Positions 1 through 9,052 of a stretch of 64,000 nucleotides of DNA are shown in pieces (within the stretch, counting starts at the first letter, position 1; every line of letters begins with the position of its first letter). The stretch spans positions 434,001 to 498,000 of the forward strand of contig NZ_JAILWM010000001.1 in assembly GCF_025698945.1 (NCBI RefSeq), read 5' to 3'. The stretch comes from Nitrosopumilus sp. Lineage in GTDB: Archaea > Thermoproteota > Nitrososphaeria > Nitrososphaerales > Nitrosopumilaceae. A program made the translations under genes and the position numbers. The notes under the pieces are model-generated. The model did no database searches. It saw nothing but the letters and a program-made list of their open reading frames with translations, and had not been told where the DNA came from.

Positions 1-455
1 CAACCATTGTTTTCACCAGTCCAATTGGAATATAGAATATCATGATATTCCCAGAATTTCCCTTGATCATTTGCACAATGTGCACCATGTGATGCATTTA
101 CAGAATCAGGGCCAATTATATTATAATCTTTGAAAATCATTCTTACTTTACCAGTTTCAACATAATTTTCTAAAACTGAATCTTCTGTGGTATGAAAGAA
201 CACATTACAAAAGTGACATTGATAATCTCCAAATTCAACTAGTGTTATCTTTGCATTTGAATCCCCTAAAATTGGAGATCCATTTGACAAGAACGTTTCC
301 ATGGTAATTTGTTGAGGTCCAATCTGTTCTAATTCGGGAGTAGGTTCCAAAACAAGTTCTGATTCATTTGTAACATTATCAAACATTAAGAATATGGTCA
401 TTAGTGAAACTGATGCAATAATAGCACCAATTGCTAATGATGGACCATGTAACAT
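1..455 (-). CDS. DsbA-like thioredoxin-fold protein, partial (3' end off window)
   Basis: The minus-strand reading frame opens at ATG 455 and runs off the left edge, giving 151 codons. It begins with a hydrophobic stretch (about residues 5-25, signal anchor), then a thioredoxin-type start with the sequence LVEFGDYQCHFC, so the redox motif is C-H-F-C. This matches the DsbA/DSBA-like oxidoreductase family, which forms or isomerises disulfides in exported proteins; several such paralogues are usual in Nitrososphaeria. The C-terminal half, including the cis-proline, lies outside the window. It is divergent from the response regulator at 670. The family call is firm; the substrate is unknown. Confidence 0.85.
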   Translation of the reverse strand, partial: MLHGPSLAIGAIIASVSLMTIFLMFDNVTNESELVLEPTPELEQIGPQQITMETFLSNGSPILGDSNAKITLVEFGDYQCHFCNVFFHTTEDSVLENYVETGKVRMIFKDYNIIGPDSVNASHGAHCANDQGKFWEYHDILYSNWTGENNG

Positions 456-669
456 ACCTCTAATTTTTTATCAATACATTTAGTCGTTTGTGATTTGGTC
501 TTATTTCATGTTAAAATTCACATTTTCAACCTTAAAATCGCCTTTTAAAGAAAACAGTTTTGTTTTTCGTGAAATCTAAAAATATAAAAAATTTAATGTT
601 ATCTATCTGATTTTAACACTCTTATTTTTATAAACAATTTTAATTTGTGATAATATAGGAAAACAAATA

Positions 670-1626
670 ATGGGAATTAAAGATGATGTTTTGATAGTTG
701 AAGATAGTCCTGCTATTGGGATGCTTTTAAAGAGTTATTTGGAAAAGTTAGGGTTCTCTCAAATTCATATTTGTAATAATGGCGCTAGCGCGATATCTAC
801 ATTTAATGATCTTATTGAACAAAAAAAATTACCTATTGTATTTCTTGATTATATGCTTCCTGATATGGATGCACGTTCCATTCTTACCCAAATTTTAACA
901 CTTCAACCAAATGCACGAGTTATTTTAGAAACCGCCACAGAGAAAGATGATGAAGGAATTAAGGAACTAATTAGGTTAGGTGTTTACCAATACATTGAAA
1001 AACCAATAAGGTTTGAAAGTCTAAAAAATATAATTGATACATTAGAAAAAGAAGAATCATTTTTTCAAAAAGAATCTGAGCAAATTACTATGTTAAAAAA
1101 TGCCGAGGAAAAAGTTTTAGAAAAAACCCACGAACAAATTGATTTTATTTTAAAATCAACACATCAAATTAGTCATAACAAAATTACAAATATTTTAGGT
1201 TATTCTACTGATGCTGTTACATCATATTTGCAAAAGTTACTTCAAGAAGGAAAAATTATTGAAATTGGGGAGAAAAAAGAAATTGCTTGCAATCAATGTG
1301 ATTCTGTAAAAACATCTCAGGTATTTTTTTGTCCCAATTGCAAAGGATCCAATTTTAGATCAGGTAAATTGATAGAACATTATGATTGTGGAAATATTAC
1401 AGAAGAACAATCATATCAAGATGATATATGCCCGAACTGTAAAAAAGAAATTAAAGCATTGGGGGTTGATTATAGGATAATGAAGAATCACTATATTTGT
1501 AATGATTGTAAGGAATTTTTTCCAGAGATTTCAACTGAATACATTTGTTTAAAATGTGAAAATAAATTCAAACTAGAAGATGGAAGGTGGAAAAACAGTA
1601 CATGTTATAAAGTTGTTAATATGTAA
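670..1626 (+). CDS. Response regulator: receiver + winged helix + zinc-ribbon (TackOD1-like) output
   Basis: This 318-residue protein has an N-terminal receiver domain (residues 5-122) with acidic pair E11/D12, phospho-acceptor D60 in VFLDYMLPD, switch T88 and conserved K111. A helical linker and a wHTH-like segment (about 150-200) follow. The C-terminal 110 residues hold four Cys pairs (CNQC, CPNC, CPNC, CNDC and a final CLKC) around DYRIMKNHYICNDC. That arrangement resembles the thaumarchaeal output domain TackOD1 (assignment from memory of the family). It probably acts as a two-component regulator, but no kinase gene is adjacent. Its stop codon overlaps the 3' end of the converging deacetylase gene by 11 bases. 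DNA binding is inferred only. Confidence 0.8.
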   Translation: MGIKDDVLIVEDSPAIGMLLKSYLEKLGFSQIHICNNGASAISTFNDLIEQKKLPIVFLDYMLPDMDARSILTQILTLQPNARVILETATEKDDEGIKELIRLGVYQYIEKPIRFESLKNIIDTLEKEESFFQKESEQITMLKNAEEKVLEKTHEQIDFILKSTHQISHNKITNILGYSTDAVTSYLQKLLQEGKIIEIGEKKEIACNQCDSVKTSQVFFCPNCKGSNFRSGKLIEHYDCGNITEEQSYQDDICPNCKKEIKALGVDYRIMKNHYICNDCKEFFPEISTEYICLKCENKFKLEDGRWKNSTCYKVVNM

Positions 1627-4306
1627 TGATTCCATTTTTTACCAAGTACTCTATTCCCTGAACAAATGTTTTATCATCAATAGAGCCATCAGCCCACCAA
1701 CCTGCATTAGATTTTATCCATACAGGTATTACTTCTTTATCTGATGTGATTTGAGATTTTTCAGATACCATAATGATTCCATTTTTTACCAAGTACTCTA
1801 TTCCCTGAACAAATGTTTTATCATCAATAGAGCCATCAGCCCACCAACCTGCATTAGATTTTATCCATACAGGTACCGATACTACCAAATTTGAATTAAT
1901 TTTTCCAATTGTAACTATGTCATAATTTTTCTCTTTTAACATCTTGAGGAGATCAACCAAATTATCAAGATTATTTTGATTAGGAGAATTCACATATGTT
2001 GAATTTATTATTGATGAAAATTCTTGTGGTTGAATTGAAACAACTGCAAACCCATAATTTGTAATTGATTGATTTACCTCTTCAAAAATCTGTTGTGTTG
2101 GTTTTATTTCAAAAAGATTTGTTGCAGAATTGTATTTTCCAGTGGATGCAGTCTGTGGAAATCTATAGATGGTTTCACCCTTTAAATTAAAAGGTGGAGC
2201 ACCTTCATTAATTAAACTTGTACTGATGTGTGTAATTTGATTTTCTTTTAAAATCTCTAATGTATTGGAATTTATTTTATTATCTGGCGGAATGAAAACA
2301 TGTGGTATTATGTTAGTTGTTGTTTGAATTAATTCAATAGATTTTTTTAGATTTTCATTCTGTTCTGTTTTATCGTAGTTTGTGTATGGAGTTAATCCTA
2401 AACCCTTGGTTGCAATTTCTAAATTTGAGTTTGGTTTTGCAGAGTTTTCTTTAATAAAATCTGTTATTTTTTTATCCATACCAAAAGCATCAGCAATAAT
2501 TCCTACAGTTAAAGGGGTTTTATTTTCAAGAAATGTACTTATGATGTTAATTTGGACATTATTTAACCAATAATCTTGTACTCCATCTAGTCTAAATGCA
2601 ACACAGTTGCATGTATCTTGTTTTTCAACTGCCTCCTTAACTATGTCGTTTTCTTTAGGTTTTACATCACTTGTTTTAATTATTTTTGAACTCAATTCTG
2701 AAAGTTCATCTAATAATAAACTCAATTCTGTTATTGCTTTTTGATTGGGTGCACCATAAACACCATTTTCATTTAAAGAAAATTCTTGTGGATGCATCAT
2801 GATTATTGCATATCCTCTCTCATGAATACTTTGAATTATTTTGTTTTTGATGATGTTGTTATCATTCATAGTCCATACTGTTCGCTCAAACAGTTTTCCA
2901 GTTTCCGTGGTTGCAGGTACAATAAATAAATCCTGATCAATTTTTGTAAGACTATTGTCTTTGATATGTGAAGTTAGATGTGTGAATCCGTTATTTTTTA
3001 AAATATTTATTGTATTTTTATCATACATATTTTCAGGAGGAATAAAAACAGAAGGATTTACTCCATAAACTTCAAATATTCTTTTATTTGTATCAAGAAT
3101 ATATTTTTCTTGAATTTCAAAACTTTTACTGGTCAGTATATCATTATTCCAACTATGGTTTGCAATTTCTATATCTCCTTCAATTAACTTTTCTTTAATT
3201 TTATCAGTGATTTTTTTATCATACCCTGTTACATTTCCTATTAAACCAATAGTTAATGGAATATTTTTTTCTGCAAACAAATCTATTATTTTTAACTGAG
3301 TTTCAGAAAGCCAGTAATCTTGAACATCATCTAATCTAAAGGAAATGCAATTACACGAAATAAATGGTGTTTCTAAAGTCTCTTTAATTTCAAGATTTTT
3401 ATAAATATTGAATTTATTTACATCTCCAATTACGTGAATTTTAGTTTGAGGCCAAAGGGTATCCTCTAGTTCATTATTGGATGTTATTTTAACAATATAT
3501 GTGCCTGATTTTAAATTGGAAAATTGTGCATCTCCTCTAAAAGTCACATCTGAAGATGTAATTTTATTTCCATGTAGATCGTTAATTGTTACTTTGTAAC
3601 TTCCGTCATTTGATGTAATTTTTTTTGAACCTGAATATAGATTTACGATTATTAATTCTTCTACGACTTCTGGAATATTGGTGATTATTTTTTGATCAAA
3701 TGCCATCCCTGCTTGAAGTTTTATAGGATAAAATGATTTGAGAAAAATCTCCCCTAGATATATATCTGCAATATAGAAATCCTGCTGTCTATTGGTGGAT
3801 TGAATCCAAAAACGTAATGTTTTTCCCTGATCATTTGTGATTCCTTTTCTCCATTCTGTGTTATCTTGAGATTTTATGATGACTGTGGCACCTTGGATGG
3901 GTTTGCCATTTTTATAAAAAACTCCTAATTCTAAACCTCCAGGTAGTGGGATATGGATATCTATTTTTTCAGATTTATCTTTAAGTTCCACATATGCTGC
4001 ATCTGCATACATTCCATTTGCATAAACTTCTATCTTGTAACGATGATTTTTTGGAACAAAAATAACATCCGGGTTTTTTTCTAAAGTTTTTTCAACATAT
4101 GGGGTATTATTAAAATCTTGATATACTATTAGATTTATTCCATTAAAATCTGCTCTGTCTCCATTAGTGTATTTGATTTCTACTTCTATGAATTCAGATT
4201 CTTCTGCATGTGCTACATCAAAACTAATTACCAGAATTATGGCAAATAGCATTACTGATAACCAAAGTTCATAAAATTTCAAATCATACCCCAATTCTTT
4301 TTGCAC
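1616..4306 (-). CDS. Secreted protein with two NodB-type polysaccharide deacetylase domains and C-terminal AGWWADG repeats
   Basis: The 896-residue product has a signal peptide (residues 12-35, ending AHA-EE) and an N-terminal beta-sandwich region with a carboxypeptidase-regulatory-like segment. Two NodB homology domains start at C318 and C566, each with a CNC..FRLD opening. Domain 1 keeps the Asp pair D326/D327 and a histidine motif (H384 in NHSWNND). Domain 2 has D574 but G575, and no matching histidine motif, so it looks catalytically degenerate. The C-terminus carries two copies of a 35-residue repeat (WIKSNAGWWADGSIDD). Its start overlaps the end of the glycosyltransferase gene by 23 bases, which implies co-transcription and a role in trimming the extracellular polysaccharide that enzyme makes. 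The substrate is inferred. Confidence 0.8.
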   Translation of the reverse strand: MQKELGYDLKFYELWLSVMLFAIILVISFDVAHAEESEFIEVEIKYTNGDRADFNGINLIVYQDFNNTPYVEKTLEKNPDVIFVPKNHRYKIEVYANGMYADAAYVELKDKSEKIDIHIPLPGGLELGVFYKNGKPIQGATVIIKSQDNTEWRKGITNDQGKTLRFWIQSTNRQQDFYIADIYLGEIFLKSFYPIKLQAGMAFDQKIITNIPEVVEELIIVNLYSGSKKITSNDGSYKVTINDLHGNKITSSDVTFRGDAQFSNLKSGTYIVKITSNNELEDTLWPQTKIHVIGDVNKFNIYKNLEIKETLETPFISCNCISFRLDDVQDYWLSETQLKIIDLFAEKNIPLTIGLIGNVTGYDKKITDKIKEKLIEGDIEIANHSWNNDILTSKSFEIQEKYILDTNKRIFEVYGVNPSVFIPPENMYDKNTINILKNNGFTHLTSHIKDNSLTKIDQDLFIVPATTETGKLFERTVWTMNDNNIIKNKIIQSIHERGYAIIMMHPQEFSLNENGVYGAPNQKAITELSLLLDELSELSSKIIKTSDVKPKENDIVKEAVEKQDTCNCVAFRLDGVQDYWLNNVQINIISTFLENKTPLTVGIIADAFGMDKKITDFIKENSAKPNSNLEIATKGLGLTPYTNYDKTEQNENLKKSIELIQTTTNIIPHVFIPPDNKINSNTLEILKENQITHISTSLINEGAPPFNLKGETIYRFPQTASTGKYNSATNLFEIKPTQQIFEEVNQSITNYGFAVVSIQPQEFSSIINSTYVNSPNQNNLDNLVDLLKMLKEKNYDIVTIGKINSNLVVSVPVWIKSNAGWWADGSIDDKTFVQGIEYLVKNGIIMVSEKSQITSDKEVIPVWIKSNAGWWADGSIDDKTFVQGIEYLVKNGIITY
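1624..1875. repeat. Perfect 105-bp direct repeat (1624-1728 and 1771-1875)
   Basis: Two identical 105-base copies, offset by 147 bases, encode the two C-terminal AGWWADG repeats of the deacetylase. The first copy begins exactly at the TAA stop of the converging response-regulator gene. Complete identity including synonymous positions indicates a recent duplication or gene conversion. Confidence 0.95.
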
Positions 4307-6113
4307 TTGTCCAAGTAGCTCTTTTCTTTTGAAGATGTTCTATAATTGCTTTTAGTAGCATTGCATCTACAATTTGTTTAAATCCAAAAACTAAAAATCC
4401 TGCATACCACAATAGCTTAGGATCCTCATCATCTATTCTAATTGCCAAGGCCGACATTAGGTAATGAACTACTGTAAATATTAGTGATATTTGTAAAACA
4501 TATAACCAATCTCCTAAGATTATGCCTAAAATTGCATTAGCTAATGCAGTATATCCAATAATTGGCGTGATTACCATCCCTAAGAATAGATAAGGTAAGG
4601 ATAATCGTTGTAAATATCCAAATCGGGGGTTTGTCAAAGCATCTGAATGTCTTTTTAATACTTGAATATTTCCTCGATACCATCTTTTTCTTTGCGCAAA
4701 AAAATCCCTAAAAGAGTTTGGTGCTTCGGTATAAGCCGTTGCTTTTGAACTGCCTTGAGTGACTAATCCTGCTTTTAATAATTTTATTGTTTGATCAAAA
4801 TCCTCTACTATTGTTTCTTTTCCATAAGCTCCAGCTTCTGTTAACAGTGATTTTTTAAATGCACCTAACGCACCAGGTACAATTGTTATTGAGCCAAAAA
4901 TATCAAATGCTCTTCTTACAATTTGAATGCCTGTAATGTATTCTAATGCTTGACATTTTGTAATCCAATTTACACGATTTCGAACTTTGATGTTTCCAGC
5001 TACTGCTGCAACATGCTCATCTATTTCGAATCCTTTGACAATTTCTTTTAATGAATTTCTTCCAATTATCGTATCTGCATCCACAATTACTATTATTTCT
5101 CCTGAAGAATATACAAGCCCATAATTTAATGCAGATGCTTTTCCTCCGTTTTCTTTATGTAGAACTTTGATTTGATCTTTAAACTCAGATGCAATTTCTA
5201 ATGTTTTATCTGTACTTCCATCATCAACAAAAATAATTTCTTTTTTAGGATATTTTGTTTCAAGTAAACCCTCAATAGTATTTTTAATCACTTTTTCTTC
5301 ATTAAATGCAGGAATGATTATTGAAATTTTTGGGTATGACTTTACATCTTCCTGAATATCTTCTCTATACTTGCTCAAAACTGCCATTGGGACAAATAAC
5401 ATTGTAGACCAAAATGAAATAGTCATTGCCCAAAGAAGGATTATTCTAACTGGCGATTCTAATAATGTGTATCCCTCATATGCAATCATTGTTGCAATTA
5501 GAAATGGAGAACCAAGTAAAAATAATAAAAAGACCGATGGTGCTTTCTTACCTTTAACATTTTTAGAGAAAATTTTTCCACTAGCACCTGTTATATGATA
5601 TATTGTAATTGCTCCACCAAGACCCATTGCAATCATGCTGATATGACCTAAAATGAAATATACTGTTGTAATTAAAAATACAAAAATTATTCCCGTAAGT
5701 AAAAATTGAATTGGATCTTTCCCACTCTTCTTTTTTCTATTTTCTATAGTTTCAGATATGGGTGTAGAATGTTTTCTTATGATGGATTTCTGAAAGCATT
5801 TAGAATGATACCATTTGTGATTATCACGAATTGATTTATCTTCTAATTTAATTTCATTATTACATGTTGTACATTTAGCAAGATTTAGATTTGGAAAAAA
5901 TTGTTTTGTTTTATCATTAGATATATTTGAAGAATCATCATCAGAAATTTTATCAATTTTAATTTCTAAAATTCTTTCAATGTATTTTTTATCTGATTTC
6001 AATAATTCTTTTTTTTGTTTGATTCTTTTTATCAGATAATGATTTCTACCATCATCACCAACAGTATTTTTTATAGCTTGATCTAGTTTTGAAATTAATA
6101 ACTTCCTGTCCAA
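4284..6113 (-). CDS. Membrane family-2 processive glycosyltransferase (poly-GlcNAc synthase-like)
   Basis: The 609-residue protein starts with a charged helical region and a zinc-binding module (CTTC near residue 80 and a WYHSKC motif near 100). Three or four membrane segments (about 135-250) follow, then a GT-A domain (SIIIPAFNEE, IIFVDDGSTD, IVDADT, VEDFD) with the processive-synthase signature QRKRW. It ends with four further membrane helices. This resembles PgaC/IcaA-type beta-1,6-GlcNAc synthases more than dolichol-phosphate transferases. The overlapping downstream gene encodes a NodB deacetylase, the same pairing as PgaC/PgaB or IcaA/IcaB. The N-terminal zinc module is unusual for bacterial enzymes. 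The sugar specificity cannot be read from the sequence. Confidence 0.8.
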   Translation of the reverse strand: MDRKLLISKLDQAIKNTVGDDGRNHYLIKRIKQKKELLKSDKKYIERILEIKIDKISDDDSSNISNDKTKQFFPNLNLAKCTTCNNEIKLEDKSIRDNHKWYHSKCFQKSIIRKHSTPISETIENRKKKSGKDPIQFLLTGIIFVFLITTVYFILGHISMIAMGLGGAITIYHITGASGKIFSKNVKGKKAPSVFLLFLLGSPFLIATMIAYEGYTLLESPVRIILLWAMTISFWSTMLFVPMAVLSKYREDIQEDVKSYPKISIIIPAFNEEKVIKNTIEGLLETKYPKKEIIFVDDGSTDKTLEIASEFKDQIKVLHKENGGKASALNYGLVYSSGEIIVIVDADTIIGRNSLKEIVKGFEIDEHVAAVAGNIKVRNRVNWITKCQALEYITGIQIVRRAFDIFGSITIVPGALGAFKKSLLTEAGAYGKETIVEDFDQTIKLLKAGLVTQGSSKATAYTEAPNSFRDFFAQRKRWYRGNIQVLKRHSDALTNPRFGYLQRLSLPYLFLGMVITPIIGYTALANAILGIILGDWLYVLQISLIFTVVHYLMSALAIRIDDEDPKLLWYAGFLVFGFKQIVDAMLLKAIIEHLQKKRATWTSAKRIGV

Positions 6114-6496
6114 TTTTTCTATTCATATTGCTGATTAAGTGATTATATGTAATTGCGTCATGAATTTTTTCCTTAATGTCTATTTTTTTGACTATTCTGA
6201 TAAAAGGTATGCAAGTCCATGTGTTTTTTTAGAAAAAGCTTCATAATTCGGCAATATTCATCAATTTTGAGGAAAATCAGAGAGAACCCGTTGTAATAAT
6301 CATTAGCACAAGAGGTTGAATTTTGAGATAGATAATGTTTTGACCTATTTCTAAGGAATAATAGACATTTTGTATGAGTTTAAAAATAAAATAAACAGAT
6401 TCAGTTATTGACAATATAAAATAATCATAATCAATTATGGATGAATTATTGATATTTTATTGATTATCATAAAATTACTGAAAACGAAGTATATGT

Positions 6497-6518
6497 GCAT
6501 AATTATAATTGATTATGC
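6497..6518. promoter_or_regulatory. Inverted repeat GCATAAT-N8-ATTATGC upstream of GAPDH
   Basis: Seven-base arms are perfectly complementary, about 85 bases before the GAPDH start and upstream of the TATA box, where an archaeal activator or repressor site could lie. It may be chance in AT-rich DNA. Confidence 0.35.
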
Positions 6519-6572
6519 AGAATGTGTTTTATGTTAATGTAAAATCGAAATTTCTTCTTTCATAAATCAATC

Positions 6573-6580
6573 TAAATAAA
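6573..6580 (+). promoter_or_regulatory. TATA-like box for GAPDH gene
   Basis: TAAATAAA is centred about 25 bases before the ATG at 6602, the spacing expected if the mRNA is leaderless, as is common in archaea. No Shine-Dalgarno sequence sits at the proper distance. Confidence 0.5.
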
Positions 6581-6601
6581 TGGGGGAATTTCACACAAAC
6601 T

Positions 6602-7648
6602 ATGAAAAGAGTTTTTGTTAATGGATTTGGTTCAATTGGAAGTAGGATTACCTCCTTTCTTAAAGATGATCCTGAAATTCAAGTTATTGGGATTGGAAAG
6701 TATTCTCCTGATGATAAAGTAGAGATTGCAATCTCTAAAGGATTAGACGTATATGTTCCAGAAAACAAATTAGAAAATTTCTCAAATTATAAAATTGCGG
6801 GTACAATTAATGAGGCACTTGATAACTGTGATTTAGTTATAGATGCAGCACCTGGGGGATATGGTTATAAAAATAAGATTAATCTTTATGAACCAAAAAA
6901 TATTCCTGCAATTTATCAGGGAGGAGAAACAATTGAAGGTAAAGAATCAGTTTCTGATTTATTATTTAATTCTAGAGTGAATTATGATAAAGCAATTGGA
7001 AAACAACATGTTATGCAAGGAAGTTGTAATGTTACAGGAATGGGAAGAGTGCTAGAGCCTTTACGTAATAAATTTGGAGATAAAATAATTCGTTATGATG
7101 TCACATTAGTTAGAAGATGGGCAGATATTGAGCAAACAGAAAAAACTATTATCGATACAATCGAGATGACTGAAAAACCACATCATGGTGATGATGTTAA
7201 AACATATTTTGGAAAAGATGCCCCCTTATTTGTAAGAGCAATCAAAGTTCCAACAAGACAAATGCATTTGCATATAATGGATATTAGATTCAAAGATATT
7301 GCCCCAAAACCATCAGAAATTCATGAATTATTTACAAATGAATTTGGAGTTGCAATTCTTTGGACTGCAAAAGGAACTAAAGATGTAAGAGATTACGCTC
7401 AAACTATGGGATTTAATTTTGTTGATACTAACATGATACACATACATGCTAACATGACAGCATCCATCGGGGACACTACTCAATTAATGTATTCTGATGA
7501 TCAAACAGGAATTGTAATTCCAGAAAACCACATGTTGATGCAGGCAATGCTTTTTGGAAGATCTTACAAAGATGCTTTTTCACATACAGAATCAATATTT
7601 CATATGAAAGAAAAAAAGCAAAAATTAGAAGAACATTTTAAAAAATAG
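6602..7648 (+). CDS. gap: Type II (archaeal) glyceraldehyde-3-phosphate dehydrogenase
   Basis: The 348-residue protein has an N-terminal Rossmann motif (VNGFGSIGSR, residues 6-15) and the catalytic Cys in SCNVTG (C142). Its length and overall sequence match archaeal type II NAD(P)-GAPDH. It interconverts glyceraldehyde-3-phosphate and 1,3-bisphosphoglycerate in gluconeogenesis, the expected carbon direction in an autotrophic ammonia oxidiser. The gene stands alone behind its own TATA box and converges on the CNNM gene with one base between stops. Confidence 0.92.
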   Translation: MKRVFVNGFGSIGSRITSFLKDDPEIQVIGIGKYSPDDKVEIAISKGLDVYVPENKLENFSNYKIAGTINEALDNCDLVIDAAPGGYGYKNKINLYEPKNIPAIYQGGETIEGKESVSDLLFNSRVNYDKAIGKQHVMQGSCNVTGMGRVLEPLRNKFGDKIIRYDVTLVRRWADIEQTEKTIIDTIEMTEKPHHGDDVKTYFGKDAPLFVRAIKVPTRQMHLHIMDIRFKDIAPKPSEIHELFTNEFGVAILWTAKGTKDVRDYAQTMGFNFVDTNMIHIHANMTASIGDTTQLMYSDDQTGIVIPENHMLMQAMLFGRSYKDAFSHTESIFHMKEKKQKLEEHFKK

Positions 7649-7660
7649 GTTATTTTTTAA
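7638..7660. terminator. Convergent-gene inverted repeat TTAAAAAATA-ggt-TATTTTTTAA
   Basis: A perfect 10-base inverted repeat with a 3-base loop spans the two facing stop codons (TAG 7646 and TAA at 7650-7652 on the other strand). Either strand ends in a T-run, so it could act as a bidirectional terminator. Confidence 0.45.
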
Positions 7661-8906
7661 TTCTTTCAATTCTAATTTCAGTAGGTATGTTCTTAGCAAC
7701 TTTTTCTACAACTATCCTTAGATTTTCAATTTCTAGTTTATCTCCTGCTTGAGGAATATCATGGAGTTTTTCGTGTAAAAGACCATTCAGAGTCCCATAA
7801 TCGTCACCCCCTGGGATATTTGATTTGAAAATTTCATTTACTTTATCTATCTCTATCTCACCATTTGTAACAATCGTATCTCTATCTATGGAATGATATG
7901 CTGATTTTATTGCCACATCAGTTTCGTCTTCAATATCTCCAATAATCTCTTCAATTAAATCTTCTAATGTGACTAATCCTTCAACCCCCCCATGTTCATC
8001 TATCACTATTGCCATGTGTGTTTTTCTTCCTTTCATCTCTTTTAGTAACGAACTGACCATTTTTTCTTGCGAGACAAACACGGGTTCTCGTGAAATCTCT
8101 CCTAAGGTTTTCATTTTATTGTCCTCTCCTTCCATTTCACGCAGGATGTCTCTAACATGAACAAATCCAACAATGTCATCTTTTGTTTCACCATAAACTG
8201 GAATTCTGGAATGAGCATTTTGATTAATTATTGGAAGTGCTTCAAACAACAGCATCTTTGCAGGCAATGTGGCCATCTTTACCCTGGGGGTCATAACAAC
8301 TCGGACTACCGTATCATCAAATTCTAATGCTTTATGTACCAAATCACGTTCATGTGATTCTAATGCTTCATCTCTATGTCCTTGATCAATGATGCCTTTA
8401 ATTTCATTTTCAGTTAATGCAGGTGGATGATAATCACTTCCAGTTAATTTGATCATTACACGAGTGATTCTTTCTAAAATCCAAACAATTGGATACAAAG
8501 CATAACTAAACATCATTAAAATTCCACTTGAGCGAAGTGCAACTTTAGTTGCATTTGCATTACAGTATGTTTTTGGAGTGACCTCTCCAAAAATTATAAT
8601 TAAAAATGTCATTATTCCAATTGCTATTCCAAGTCCGCTATCTCCAAATATTTTGATTGCAACCACTGTTGCTAATGCAGATGATCCAATGTTTACTAAG
8701 TTATTGCCAAGATTAACAGCAGACATCATCCATCCTGGATTTGATTTGAGTTTTTGGAGTGCTTTTGCACCACGTCGTTTTTCTTTAACTAATTGTTCAA
8801 CTGTAGCTTTGCTTGTACCAACTAGCGATACTTCTAAACCACTAAAAAATCCTGACAAACCTATTAATCCTGCTAATGCAGCAAGTTCGACCCATAATTC
8901 TACCAA
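7650..8906 (-). CDS. CNNM/CorC (HlyC) family membrane transporter with CBS pair
   Basis: The 418-residue protein has a DUF21 transmembrane domain (residues 1-190, four hydrophobic segments, with a GFFSGLEVSL opening typical of CNNM). Two CBS domains follow (about 205-325; the VMTPR motif opens the first and EHGGVEGLVTLEDLIEEIIG ends the second). A CorC_HlyC accessory domain closes the protein (340-418, near GDDYGTLNGLL). The family is linked to Mg2+ or Co2+ efflux controlled by nucleotide binding at the CBS pair. The gene is monocistronic and converges on GAPDH. Ion specificity is not visible in the sequence. Confidence 0.88.
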   Translation of the reverse strand: MVELWVELAALAGLIGLSGFFSGLEVSLVGTSKATVEQLVKEKRRGAKALQKLKSNPGWMMSAVNLGNNLVNIGSSALATVVAIKIFGDSGLGIAIGIMTFLIIIFGEVTPKTYCNANATKVALRSSGILMMFSYALYPIVWILERITRVMIKLTGSDYHPPALTENEIKGIIDQGHRDEALESHERDLVHKALEFDDTVVRVVMTPRVKMATLPAKMLLFEALPIINQNAHSRIPVYGETKDDIVGFVHVRDILREMEGEDNKMKTLGEISREPVFVSQEKMVSSLLKEMKGRKTHMAIVIDEHGGVEGLVTLEDLIEEIIGDIEDETDVAIKSAYHSIDRDTIVTNGEIEIDKVNEIFKSNIPGGDDYGTLNGLLHEKLHDIPQAGDKLEIENLRIVVEKVAKNIPTEIRIERIKK

Positions 8907-9052
8907 GATACTAACCTCTGAAACTCCCTTGTAGTGTATTCACTATCATTTAATTTATTTGCACCATCTTTTGGCTAAAATAATTTTGTAAAACTTGGAT
9001 TTAACTCTTGGTATGTTCTCTTCTTGAAATTATTCTTTAGATACCATTGAGG

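Larger units (their letters stand above)
6114..6601. other. 488-bp intergenic region between glycosyltransferase and GAPDH genes
   Basis: I see no open frame with coding character in this AT-rich stretch. It must contain the promoter of the minus-strand glycosyltransferase operon (left end) and that of the GAPDH gene (right end). Its only clear structures are an inverted repeat at 6497-6518 and a TATA-like TAAATAAA at 6573-6580. Confidence 0.6.
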
